Of a stretch of 64,000 bases of DNA, positions 16,510-24,503 are shown in pieces. This stretch comes from an uncultured Erysipelotrichaceae bacterium. Its GTDB lineage: Bacteria > Bacillota_I > Bacilli_A > Erysipelotrichales > Erysipelotrichaceae. Numbering within the stretch: position 1 is the first letter of the stretch; the number at the start of each line of letters is the position of its first letter. Location: assembly GCA_902761625.1 (NCBI GenBank), contig CACWLH010000021.1, forward strand, positions 1 through 64,000, read 5' to 3'. The notes below the pieces were generated by a model. The model did no database searches. It was not told the DNA's origin and saw only the letters and a list, made by a program, of their open reading frames with translations. The position numbers and the translations under genes were made by a program.

Positions 16510-16571
16510 GATTGATCCCGGCATATCGCTGAAATACTGCAGTATTTACAGATGAATGCCGGAAAACAGAA

Positions 16572-16728
16572 ATCTTCGCGGCAGCGGCATTGAAGAGAAC
16601 GGTTACTTCGACTCTTAATCGAAAGATGCGGGTTCAAATCCCGCCGGGTATCACGTGATACCTGTAGCTCAACGGCAGAGCGTTAAAATAACCCGTTTTC
16701 GGCTCCTGATCCGCTGCTTCGCGAAGAT
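16572..16728 (+). ncRNA. Y-RNA-like unit 2 with nearly perfect permuted tRNA-Lys(CUU) domain
   Basis: The closing stem has 16 pairs: ATCTTCGCG and GCAGCGG (16572-16587) with CCGCTGC and CGCGAAGAT (16711-16728), plus a 2-nt bulge. The same CATTG and CCTGAT internal loop follows, then an 8-bp stem (16595-16602 with 16693-16700). The tRNA parts come as anticodon arm TTCGA-CTCTTAA-TCGAA (anticodon CUU), T arm GCGGG-TTCAAAT-CCCGC, acceptor 3' CGGGTATC, a 4-nt ACGT link, acceptor 5' GATACCTG, U8-A9, then D arm GCTC-AACGGCA-GAGC. Every tRNA invariant is in place, only in permuted order. Confidence 0.85.
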
Positions 16729-16750
16729 CTCGTATAAAATTCAAATTCCT

Positions 16751-16884
16751 GCAGACGGCATTGCAGGAAACGGTTACTTCGGCAAATAAATTGTTTCAGA
16801 CACAATTCAATCAGGTTCAACTCCTGAAGCGGATTTGAAAATCCGTTCATTCAAAAACCGTTTCCAATTCCCTGATCCGTCTGC
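16751..16884 (+). ncRNA. Y-RNA-like unit 3 with permuted, D-arm-less tRNA domain
   Basis: GCAGACGG (16751-16758) pairs with CCGTCTGC (16877-16884). The CATTG/CCTGAT internal loop is kept, and GGAAACGG (16766-16773) pairs with CCGTTTCC (16858-16865). Inside are an anticodon-like arm AATTGT-TTCAGAC-ACAATT, T arm TCAGG-TTCAACT-CCTGA, acceptor 3' AGCGGAT (16828-16834), loop TTGAAA, then acceptor 5' ATCCGTT. Only 10 nt remain where the D arm should be. Its 3' end can also form CTGCCTT/AAGGCAG (16881-16900), competing with the closing stem. Confidence 0.75.
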
Positions 16885-16901
16885 CTTGAAAAGAAGGCAG
16901 A

Positions 16902-16946
16902 AGCAGTGCGCGCAGAATATGAACATGTTTGTGTGTGCTGCTTTTT
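16902..16946 (+). terminator. terminator between the Y-RNA-like array and Ro60
   Basis: A 13-bp arm at 16902-16914 pairs fully (with G-U pairs) to 16930-16942 and is followed by TTTTT. It ends only 25 nt before the Ro60 start codon. It should end the RNA transcripts and make Ro60 expression depend on readthrough or on another promoter. Confidence 0.75.
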
Positions 16947-16970
16947 GTTGATAGAAAGGAAGGTGCAGTT

Positions 16971-18398
16971 ATGACAAAGTTCAACCGTAATGCAACCGGC
17001 ATAACCTTCAATCATGAAGGTCATCAGGCTTACAGAATGGATGACATGACCAGACTTGTGACCCAGGTGCTGACCTCATTCTTCAATGAGGAAAAGTTCT
17101 ATGGTGATAACTCCGAAGAACTGAAGGATACTCTGAAGAGAATGATCAGTGAGGACGCTGAGTTTGTCTCAAAGCTGGCAGTCTATGCCCGTCGTGAGTT
17201 CAATATGCGTTCAGTCTCACATGTGCTGACTGCATATCTGGCGCATGAGTTAAAGGGCAAGGAATATGTCCGCAAGACACTCAGCGGTGTCTGCCTCAGA
17301 GGTGATGATGTCACTGAGATCATGGCATTCTATCTGTCCGAATTCGGCAAGCCGGTTCCGAATTCTTTGAAGAAGGGCATCAATGATGTGATTCAGACTT
17401 TCGACGAGTATACACTGGCCAAGTACAAGGGTGACGGCAAGTCTGTTTCCATGCGTGACATTCTGAGAATGACCCGTCCGACTCCCCTTGATGATGATCA
17501 GTCAAAGATGTGGAAGAGATGTGTGGAAGGCACACTGGAAACTCCTCTGACATGGGAAACTGAACTGTCTGCTCACGGCAATAACAAGAAGACCTGGACA
17601 GATCTGATTGATTCCGGAAAGGTCGGATATATGGCTTTGCTGAGAAATCTGCGTAATATTCTGAATGCAGACCCTGACAACATCAGCAAGGTTTACGAGC
17701 GAATCGAAAACCCGGACGCAGTCAGAAGAAGCAGACAGCTTCCGTTCAGATATCTGTCGGCATATAAGAATCTTCCTGCGAATGCCGGAACCAGAGTCCG
17801 CGATGTTCTTGAAAACGCAGCGATGGCATCCATTGCCAATATTCCGAAGCTGAAGGGAACTTCAGTCATCGCGATCGATACCTCCGGTTCCATGAGTAGG
17901 CCGGTTTCCGCGGACTCACAGATCCGCTGTGCGGAAATCGCAGCCCTTCTTGGCATGATTGCCAATCAGATCTGCGACGATGCGGTCGTCTTCACATTCG
18001 ATAATGTCTGCAGAGATGTCAATGTTTCACATCACTCAGGGATTCTTGAATCCGCCATCAGAACCGCAAATGCAACAGGCGGAACTGATATGTCACTTCC
18101 GTTTGAAAAGATGATGCGCGATGGGATCAGAGCAGACAGAATCGTGATCATTTCTGACAATGAATGCAACAGTCCATGGCGCAGACCTGTTCAGGAATAC
18201 GCTGACATGTACCGCCGCCATACCGGAATCGATCTCTGGGTCCATGCCATTGACATTCAGGGGTATGGAACACAGCAATTCCGCGGCGCGAAGACAAACA
18301 TCATCGCAGGCTGGAGCGAAAAGGTCTTTGAATTCATCAATCTGGCAGAAGAAGGAACTTCCTCTCTCACAGACCGTATCCGCGGATACATCTGGTAA
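16971..18398 (+). CDS. rsr: Ro60 ortholog (TROVE domain plus VWA domain)
   Basis: The 475-aa product has a helical TROVE/HEAT-like ring region (residues about 5-290) and a C-terminal VWA domain. The MIDAS motif is DTSGSMS (about residue 303), with GGTDMS and ISDNE completing the metal site. Bacterial Ro60 (Rsr) forms a ring that binds Y RNA and misfolded or structured RNA, and can tether an exonuclease. The ATG at 16971 follows GAAAGGAAGG; an upstream GTG at 16929 lies inside the terminator hairpin and is unlikely. Length fits the family (about 500 aa). Three Y-RNA-like units lie directly upstream. Confidence 0.93.
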   Translation: MTKFNRNATGITFNHEGHQAYRMDDMTRLVTQVLTSFFNEEKFYGDNSEELKDTLKRMISEDAEFVSKLAVYARREFNMRSVSHVLTAYLAHELKGKEYVRKTLSGVCLRGDDVTEIMAFYLSEFGKPVPNSLKKGINDVIQTFDEYTLAKYKGDGKSVSMRDILRMTRPTPLDDDQSKMWKRCVEGTLETPLTWETELSAHGNNKKTWTDLIDSGKVGYMALLRNLRNILNADPDNISKVYERIENPDAVRRSRQLPFRYLSAYKNLPANAGTRVRDVLENAAMASIANIPKLKGTSVIAIDTSGSMSRPVSADSQIRCAEIAALLGMIANQICDDAVVFTFDNVCRDVNVSHHSGILESAIRTANATGGTDMSLPFEKMMRDGIRADRIVIISDNECNSPWRRPVQEYADMYRRHTGIDLWVHAIDIQGYGTQQFRGAKTNIIAGWSEKVFEFINLAEEGTSSLTDRIRGYIW

Positions 18399-18407
18399 AC
18401 AACAAAA

Positions 18408-18456
18408 CCGGACCGGAAATTGAGTGCATTGACTCAACCGGTCCGGATTTCTTTTT
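18408..18456 (+). terminator. terminator of the Ro60 gene
   Basis: CCGGACCGG (18408-18416) pairs with CCGGTCCGG (18438-18446). An inner TTGAGT/ACTCAA stem extends it, and a T-rich tract follows. Confidence 0.85.
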
Positions 18457-18469
18457 CCGCATATCGATC

Positions 18470-18497
18470 AAAAAGAAAAACCCGAATGGTTCGGGTC
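18470..18497 (-). terminator. terminator of the minus-strand 259-aa gene
   Basis: On the minus strand ACCCGAA pairs with TTCGGGT (18490-18496 with 18480-18486), followed by TTTTTCTTTTT. It faces the Ro60 terminator. Confidence 0.75.
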
Positions 18498-18541
18498 TTT
18501 CTTTCCGGCTGGAGAGACCGGGGGTGCGAGCGGAGGTATAT

Positions 18542-19321
18542 TTATGAAAGGATTTTTTCTTGTAAAGCGATCAGTTCATCTTTTTTCGGACTGTCAGTCG
18601 AGAGAGCGTCGAAGTCCGCTTTCTGGATGATTCTGCCCACATGGAGGGTGTCATCCTCAACGATGAAGGCAGTGGCGTCCACTTTTTCATATCTGAACGA
18701 TCTGTATGCATTCAGCAGCTGCGTGAGAATATATTCCTTGTCCTCATTGTCCAGCTGATTGAAGAAGGCGATGGAAACCTGATCGGTGAAGGGGTAGCGG
18801 ATCCCGCCTGCGAGGAATACATATTTCATCAATGTTTCCTCGTCACAATCCGCATCCTTCAGATGTTTCACTTTGCAGAATGAATCCGGATTGGATACAT
18901 TCCGTGCATTGAGCGGATATCCTTTTTTCAGAAGATATGCTCTGAGCTGATCCATGATTTCTTCATTGATCTCGTTGTGTTCTCTGAGAACAGTATTGTT
19001 TACGGTATGGAATTTTCCGTGGTGCTGAATCATTGAGACGGATGTGAAGAAGAGAAGCGATTTCAGATCATCTTTTTCGATGCAGTCCTTGATCGTATCT
19101 TCGAAGATGATTCCATAAGGCGTGTATGCCATCGTCAGGATTGACCTGAGATTGAGATCATAGCCCAGACAGATGTCCATGAGATCATTCAGATCCATCC
19201 GGTCTTCCGCAAGCATTGCTTTCATCCGGTTCACCATGATGGTCTGTTCTTCGGCAGTTCCGCGGAATTTATGAGGTTGATTGCAGAGCGCTTCAAGCTG
19301 AGCTTTCATTCGGTTGTTCAA
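18542..19321 (-). CDS. unknown protein between Ro60 and RtcB
   Basis: The 259-aa product is soluble, mostly helical and acidic, with no signal peptide or membrane span. Recognisable pieces are QLEALCNQPHKFRG near the N-terminus, LLFFTSVSMIQHHGKF in the middle and a C-terminal part with FNQLDNEDKEYILTQLL. It does not resemble a family I know. It lies on the same strand as RtcB and PP2C but is separated by a terminator-like hairpin. Location alone suggests a part in the RNA island. Confidence 0.7.
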   Translation of the reverse strand: MNNRMKAQLEALCNQPHKFRGTAEEQTIMVNRMKAMLAEDRMDLNDLMDICLGYDLNLRSILTMAYTPYGIIFEDTIKDCIEKDDLKSLLFFTSVSMIQHHGKFHTVNNTVLREHNEINEEIMDQLRAYLLKKGYPLNARNVSNPDSFCKVKHLKDADCDEETLMKYVFLAGGIRYPFTDQVSIAFFNQLDNEDKEYILTQLLNAYRSFRYEKVDATAFIVEDDTLHVGRIIQKADFDALSTDSPKKDELIALQEKILS

Positions 19322-19384
19322 TTCTGTTCTCCTCCTTTGTGCCTATATCATACCCGGCGTGGAAAAAGCCTTTTTTTTCGGTTT

Positions 19385-19430
19385 GAAAAAACACGGATCA
19401 TTCTGATTGCTCAGTTTGTTTCCGTGTTTT
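19385..19430 (-). terminator. terminator after rtcB
   Basis: On the minus strand AACACGGA pairs with TCCGTGTT (outer arms near 19389-19396 and 19421-19428), followed by TTTTTC. It separates rtcB from the downstream 259-aa gene. Confidence 0.65.
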
Positions 19431-19439
19431 CGTGAGTGA

Positions 19440-20663
19440 TTATTCTGAAGCCTTGAAGTTATATACCGGCTTGATGACTTCGATGATATCAATGCTTTCA
19501 GATACGTTGTCGATGATTTCATCCGCATTCTTGTATGCGGCGGGTGCCTCGTCCAGGGTGGACGCGTTGACCGTGGTGGAATAAATGCCGGCCATGGACT
19601 GTTCAAAGGATTCCACATTCAGCTTCTGTTTCGCGGCGGAGCGGGACATCTTTCTGCCGGCGCCATGGGGACCGGAGAAGTTCCAGTCCGGATTGCCCTT
19701 GCCTTTGCCGATGATGCAGCCATCGCGCATATTCAGCGGAATGATCACCATTTCATCTTTCTGTGCGGAAATGGATCCCTTGCGCAGAATACGGTTTTCA
19801 ACATCGATATAGTTGTGGATACAATGCCACCAGGTGAACTCATTCAGCTTCTTTCCAAAGTAATTGGAAAGAATGATATCCGCGATGGTTTCACGGTTGA
19901 GTTTCGCATATGCCTGACAGATCTTCATGTCATGGAGATAGTTTTCCAGATCATTTCCGGAAACAGTCGCCAGATCTTTCGACATGGACGCATTTTTGAG
20001 ACGGTATTCCTCTTTGAGCTTTCTGAGCTCATCGCTGATCTCTCTGGTTCTTCCCTGTGCCTTCAGGGTTTCAATCAGTTCATTGCAGGCGGTATTCAGT
20101 GCCTTCTGACCATATTCCAGATTTTCAGCTGCGATATCCATATAGATCTCACAGACCTGCTTGCCCAGGTTTCGGGAACCGGTATGGATGATGAGCCAGT
20201 GTCTGCCGTCTTTGGATTCATCGATTTCAATGAAATGATTTCCTCCGCCCAATGATCCGATGGAACGGATCAGATAATCAGTGTTTCTTAATTTTTCATA
20301 ACAATGAAGCTGATCAATCGGATAATCCGCTTTCGCTGTGTCATGGATATTCATTCCGGCCGGTACGAAGTCATGGATTACCTGATCAAAGCGTTTGAAA
20401 TCATCAATTCTTTCATCCAGTTCAATCACCAGCATACCGCAGCCGATATCCACACCGACCAGGTTCGGACAAGTGCATTCACTGATTTTCATCGTGGTGC
20501 CGATGGTGCAGCCTTTGCCGGCATGGACATCCGGCATGAAACGGGGGTTGGAATCTTTTGCAAAGGGCTGATTGAGAAGATTGATGATCTGAGAAACTGC
20601 TTCTTCTTCAATATCATCGGTAAAGACTTTCGCCATTGCATATTTTCCGTTGAGTTCGAGCAT
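19440..20663 (-). CDS. rtcB: RNA-splicing ligase RtcB
   Basis: RtcB joins RNA 2',3'-cyclic phosphate or 3'-phosphate ends to 5'-OH ends using GTP and Mn2+. The 407-aa protein has MPDVHAGKGCTIG, the metal motif VGVDIGCGM (about residues 70-78), SLGGGNHFIE and HTGSRNLG. The guanylylated His lies in NFSGPHGAGRKMSR (about residue 337). It is within the size of the shorter bacterial RtcB group. AAGGAGGG precedes the ATG at 20663. No archease (RtcA-like helper) gene is seen. Its place beside Ro60 and tRNA-like RNAs fits RNA repair. Confidence 0.95.
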   Translation of the reverse strand: MLELNGKYAMAKVFTDDIEEEAVSQIINLLNQPFAKDSNPRFMPDVHAGKGCTIGTTMKISECTCPNLVGVDIGCGMLVIELDERIDDFKRFDQVIHDFVPAGMNIHDTAKADYPIDQLHCYEKLRNTDYLIRSIGSLGGGNHFIEIDESKDGRHWLIIHTGSRNLGKQVCEIYMDIAAENLEYGQKALNTACNELIETLKAQGRTREISDELRKLKEEYRLKNASMSKDLATVSGNDLENYLHDMKICQAYAKLNRETIADIILSNYFGKKLNEFTWWHCIHNYIDVENRILRKGSISAQKDEMVIIPLNMRDGCIIGKGKGNPDWNFSGPHGAGRKMSRSAAKQKLNVESFEQSMAGIYSTTVNASTLDEAPAAYKNADEIIDNVSESIDIIEVIKPVYNFKASE

Positions 20664-20702
20664 ATTCAGCCCTCCTTCTTTTTAACTTTAACAGATGTTG
20701 AA

Positions 20703-21482
20703 TCAGGTTTCCTCAATATGTATGACAACCGCTGTGCGGCTGTCTCTGCATAGATTTCTTGTATAGCATGGATCATATGTTTCACCGCTGACTTTGACCA
20801 GCAACTGAGCACAATTCAACGGATTGCTTTTGACAATATGCATGATCATATCATCATCCAGTTCGTAATCCAGATCCGTGAGCGGGTCGGTCACACCGTC
20901 ACTGGCCAGAATCCAGGTGTCTCCTTTGCAGAGCGGATAATCATGGAAGACTGCCATCTGCCTGCCGCTTAACATGTCATTGCCCACATAGGTGCTGTTG
21001 AAATTTGACATTTTCAAAGGTGTAAGCCGGTTCAGTTTTCCTTCATGGATATGAAGGATGGAACAGTTGCCGAAATACATGGTGCGCACGTATTTGTCAC
21101 AGATCCCGACCGCAGCCAGTGAAGCGCTCAGATCATGACCGAGATATGCGGCCTGGCGGATGACGCTTTCATTGACCGCATCCGCCATATGATATTTCAG
21201 ATCATCATCGAAGTAATTCTCATATTGTTCGTACAGAAGATGCCATACGGCAGCCGGGGCGGCATCCTCCTGCGGATTGTGGGGTCTTTGAATCTGTGTC
21301 TGGCTGTCCGCTGCACATGCAAGAAACGGAATACCTGTTGCTTCGTGACAGGAAGGAAGTGAGTTTTCATACAATACGATCCGCTCGCCATGACGAAAAC
21401 CGTAATCATCCCGTGTGATCCCGTCCATTCCCGGATTAGATGCACAGCTGATTGAAAGACGGATCTTTTCATATTCATTCAT
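20703..21482 (-). CDS. PP2C-like protein, probably a diverged phosphatase
   Basis: The 259-aa protein has the PP2C-type layout: an N-terminal NPGMDGITRDDYGFR segment, a central YFGNCSILHIHEGKLNRLT strand pair, and WILASDGVTDPL with the metal-binding Asp. The canonical DGHGG box is not obvious, so activity is uncertain. It lies 40 bp upstream of rtcB on the same strand and is probably co-transcribed. It may link RNA repair to phospho-signalling, or dephosphorylate a nearby kinase target. Confidence 0.65.
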   Translation of the reverse strand: MNEYEKIRLSISCASNPGMDGITRDDYGFRHGERIVLYENSLPSCHEATGIPFLACAADSQTQIQRPHNPQEDAAPAAVWHLLYEQYENYFDDDLKYHMADAVNESVIRQAAYLGHDLSASLAAVGICDKYVRTMYFGNCSILHIHEGKLNRLTPLKMSNFNSTYVGNDMLSGRQMAVFHDYPLCKGDTWILASDGVTDPLTDLDYELDDDMIMHIVKSNPLNCAQLLVKVSGETYDPCYTRNLCRDSRTAVVIHIEET

Positions 21483-21566
21483 ATGAATTCCTCCTGTTTC
21501 CGCATTGAAAGTTTAGATGATCCATGAACACTCTTTTTTTTCATTTTTGTCTTTTTTGAAACATAC

Positions 21567-21597
21567 AGAAAAAGCCTGCGCACTTGCATGCACAGGC
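21567..21597 (-). terminator. rho-independent terminator
   Basis: On the minus strand GCCTGTGC pairs with GCGCAGGC (21590-21597 with 21574-21581), followed by TTTTTC. It ends the membrane-protein gene at 21628. Confidence 0.85.
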
Positions 21598-21627
21598 AAA
21601 GACCGGAATCATTTCAAAGCGAGGAAA

Positions 21628-22479
21628 TTATTTAGGCGCATACGGATGTTCAGAGATCTTCTTCCATTTGTAAAGCCATAACAGATCCTGTTCACCGCGC
21701 ACATATGCCTGCAGCAGAGGCATGGGAGTATGTGACTTTTCCTCCATCATATCCATATAGTCCAGGAACATCTTTCCGCCGCCGTATCGGGTGATGGAAT
21801 GAATTCTCTTTTTCACATCTTCGTTTTCAATATTTTTCGCACCGGACTGCCAGAGATATTCCGCCTCATCCCAGATTTTCACAATCTCACTCATCAGGAA
21901 CATCTGATGTTCGGCATACCAGTGATCCTCCTGCGGAAACGGCACGGTTTTCAGATCGAAATAATTGTTTTGAATATACTTCGGATCGCACAGAATCGCG
22001 CGGCTGTCGTATTTGAGTATCATCAGCTCAAACATGAACATGTTATTGGCCTGTGCATCTGTAAATCCGATGCTCTGCAGTCTGCGCAGATATTCGATAT
22101 TGTACTTTTCCTCATGTGTTTCTTTGTAAAGCGCAACCAGAGAACCGCTCATGCGCTTACGTAATTCATTGAAATATTCTGAAGATGGTTTCTTCGTTTC
22201 AGCCTGTTCTTTCACAGGTTCAGCCACTGTTTCAGCGATGGATTGCTTTACAGTAGGGATGGGTTCATCTTTTTCATTGGCTTTTTGTTTTTGATGCTTT
22301 CTGTAAAGCAGTTCACACAGAATGAAAATGACGGCAATACATATGATTGTCATCGGGGAAAAGACCGAATCATCGCGCATGTTCAAAAACTCTGAAACTG
22401 CGCCGCTGACAAACAAGCCGACGACCAGGGAAAGAATGACCTCTGCGATCAGAATCAGAATACGTGCCAGTTTTTTCAT
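21628..22479 (-). CDS. membrane-anchored protein with a domain shared with the gene at 24504
   Basis: The 283-aa protein starts with two hydrophobic segments (about residues 5-30 and 42-58), then a charged linker, then a cytosolic helical domain (about 105-280). That domain shares strings with the protein at 24504: YLRRLQSIGFT, WDEAEYLW and ITRYGGGKMFLDYM correspond to YVLRLQSIGFT, WDEAEYLW and LTRYGGGKLFLEYL. The domain is not recognised. Membrane anchoring of one paralog and a soluble form of the other suggest a paired role. Confidence 0.7.
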   Translation of the reverse strand: MKKLARILILIAEVILSLVVGLFVSGAVSEFLNMRDDSVFSPMTIICIAVIFILCELLYRKHQKQKANEKDEPIPTVKQSIAETVAEPVKEQAETKKPSSEYFNELRKRMSGSLVALYKETHEEKYNIEYLRRLQSIGFTDAQANNMFMFELMILKYDSRAILCDPKYIQNNYFDLKTVPFPQEDHWYAEHQMFLMSEIVKIWDEAEYLWQSGAKNIENEDVKKRIHSITRYGGGKMFLDYMDMMEEKSHTPMPLLQAYVRGEQDLLWLYKWKKISEHPYAPK

Positions 22480-22538
22480 GATGAACCTCCCAATTCAATG
22501 TCTGTCACAAAAGATACGGTTATGGTGTGAACCGGAAA

Positions 22539-22910
22539 TCATTTTTTTAATAAGCGGATCAGATGGGCTGCGTCAAAGCAGAGGGATTCAGATGAGATCA
22601 CAATACGGTTGTACGGTTTTCCGGCTTCATCGTCACCGGTTTCACAACAGAACGGAATGTCGTTGAGAATACAGGAAAATCTGTAATTCGTTCCGCTGTT
22701 TCCAAGAAAGCGGATCCGGTCATAATGATCCATAAATTCAGCAGCTGTGCATTGTCCGCTGTGTTGTTCTGTCGGTGAATCTGTATCTTCTTCAAAAGAT
22801 ACATTTTCAACCAGGATACCGGCCTCGATCAGATCTTCAGCAAGCATGGACGCATTGTATTCCGTATCGGATATAAGTGCAGTAAACGGTTCTGCCGAAG
22901 GCAAAATCAT
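22539..22910 (-). CDS. unknown small protein
   Basis: The 123-aa acidic protein lacks a signal peptide or membrane span. It reads as mixed alpha/beta (FTALISDTEYNASMLAEDL, RFSCILNDIPFCCETG, IVISSESLCFDAAHLIRLL). The size and acidity are like those of immunity or adaptor proteins, but no family is recognised. It is divergent from the gene at 23095, with a shared 180-bp promoter region between them. Confidence 0.55.
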   Translation of the reverse strand: MILPSAEPFTALISDTEYNASMLAEDLIEAGILVENVSFEEDTDSPTEQHSGQCTAAEFMDHYDRIRFLGNSGTNYRFSCILNDIPFCCETGDDEAGKPYNRIVISSESLCFDAAHLIRLLKK

Positions 22911-23094
22911 TGTTGATGTATTTTAATGTCCATCGTGCCTGATGCATGGTCTCTCCAGACTTCATTATACATTACCATTAGTTGAACTATGTTATGATTA
23001 AACAAATAGCAACCAGTTTAATCGGGAAATCAGTTCATATATATGGTTCAGTATCGCGCCAGGAATAATACAAGTCTGGAAATGGGGGAATGCT

Positions 23095-24384
23095 ATGAAA
23101 TATACGTTATTCACAGAAGTGATTCCTTATGGAGAACATACGTTTGAATACTGTATTGATGAAACAGGGATTCCATATGTGATTGAAAGATATTACAAAA
23201 TCATGTTCCATGGTGCTGGTGATCATATCGGAAAACCAGGCCCTCTGGAGAAGGAAACATTTTCCTTGATCACATTTTCAAAACTGCGTGAAGAGGCGAA
23301 GAGACTCGGTGAGTATTCTTATTTCGACATCGATGAATCCAACTGGAAAGAGTGCTGTGCAAATCTGAACAAAAACGCATTCTTTCATACTTTGCAAATG
23401 CACATTCAGGAAGAAGAAATCAAAGAACAGGAATTCATCGATGATATCAGCTATATTCAGGACATGAAGCATACGCCGGGGGCATGGCATCAATATGACT
23501 TCCTTCTGGCGGCCATGCCATATGGCTGGGAAATGATCGTTGACTGGGCTGCTTATATGGAAAATGCGGATCTTGAAGACATCTCCACTCTCACAGTCAG
23601 CGAAATTGCCAATGCGCCGGAAACAGAACTGATTCAGGAGTATTGGGATTCAAAGGGTACCATCAGTCAGTTCGCTGCTCTTTCACAGGAAGAAGGGGTG
23701 CTTGGGATCGGCGGAATCAGCCGGACTTTGAAAATGCCTGTCAAAGTGGTCTGGTTCAATCAGACAAGAGTATTGAGGATATTCACATTGACCGATGATG
23801 AAGAGATGCTGAAAAACTATGCTGAGACAATGATCCGCAGAACATTCGGCACAAAGGATGCGATGAAACCGGCCAAACCCGTACCGAAAGAGGATAATCC
23901 GGCTGACAGGCGTGAATTGCTCCTGGATGTAATCCGGAAAGCAGGCTTTAAAAGGCCTGATCCGGGTTATGCTTCTCCGGGAAGTTATGACAGCGGTGCA
24001 TCATATGAGAAGGTTTTCGGGGAAATCATCAATGGCAGTTTCTGCAGAACAAGGGAATATCTGTTTGATCTTGGATGTCTGAGCAGTGACGTATATGACG
24101 GGAAAAACGATTCGGTCTGCATTGATGTTCTGAAAGGAGAACCCTGGTATGTTGTCTCAAGCCGCAACGGAGGCATTGCGGACTTTACGATTTACGGCGG
24201 CAAACCGATATCATTTGAATTTGTCAGGGCTCTTGCAAAGGCTTCGGGAAATATGCAGTTCACTGATATATCCGAAGACAACTGGAAATTAAAACTTTCC
24301 AAAGAGGCAGAAAAACTGCTACAGGCTTTGCAATCACAGAATGAAACAAAGCAAACCGCGGCAGACGGGAAGACAGGAGAATAG
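23095..24384 (+). CDS. unknown 429-aa protein
   Basis: A soluble protein with no visible catalytic motif. The N-terminal part is rich in aromatic residues (YTLFTEVIPYGEHTFEYCID). A middle part has FLLAAMPYGWEMIVDWAAYM. The C-terminal third begins around residue 285 (DPGYASPGSYDSGASYEKV) and may be a second domain. The ATG at 23095 follows a GGGGGAAT ribosome site. It begins a plus-strand run of unknown genes leading to the kinase and FHA genes. Confidence 0.6.
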   Translation: MKYTLFTEVIPYGEHTFEYCIDETGIPYVIERYYKIMFHGAGDHIGKPGPLEKETFSLITFSKLREEAKRLGEYSYFDIDESNWKECCANLNKNAFFHTLQMHIQEEEIKEQEFIDDISYIQDMKHTPGAWHQYDFLLAAMPYGWEMIVDWAAYMENADLEDISTLTVSEIANAPETELIQEYWDSKGTISQFAALSQEEGVLGIGGISRTLKMPVKVVWFNQTRVLRIFTLTDDEEMLKNYAETMIRRTFGTKDAMKPAKPVPKEDNPADRRELLLDVIRKAGFKRPDPGYASPGSYDSGASYEKVFGEIINGSFCRTREYLFDLGCLSSDVYDGKNDSVCIDVLKGEPWYVVSSRNGGIADFTIYGGKPISFEFVRALAKASGNMQFTDISEDNWKLKLSKEAEKLLQALQSQNETKQTAADGKTGE

Positions 24385-24503
24385 ATCTGCACGGATCAGA
24401 AAAGAATCCGGCTTCTGACGATCTGCTGATATTATGATGGTGAAACATACTATGGTTCACGAAAACAGGATTTGTTCAAAGGCATCATTTTCAGGAGGAT
24501 AAT

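Noticed and set aside
16284..16637. A minus-strand 117-codon frame
   Set aside because: It is antisense to Y-RNA-like units 1 and 2; its Arg/Ser-rich composition comes from the tRNA-like repeats.
15346..16884. A CRISPR array or prophage tRNA cluster
   Set aside because: Repeats are not identical short direct repeats with spacers, no cas genes lie nearby, and no phage structural or integrase genes are present.
16929..16970. Upstream GTG start for Ro60
   Set aside because: The codon lies inside the 3' arm of a terminator hairpin; the ATG at 16971 has a good ribosome site and starts the TROVE sequence.
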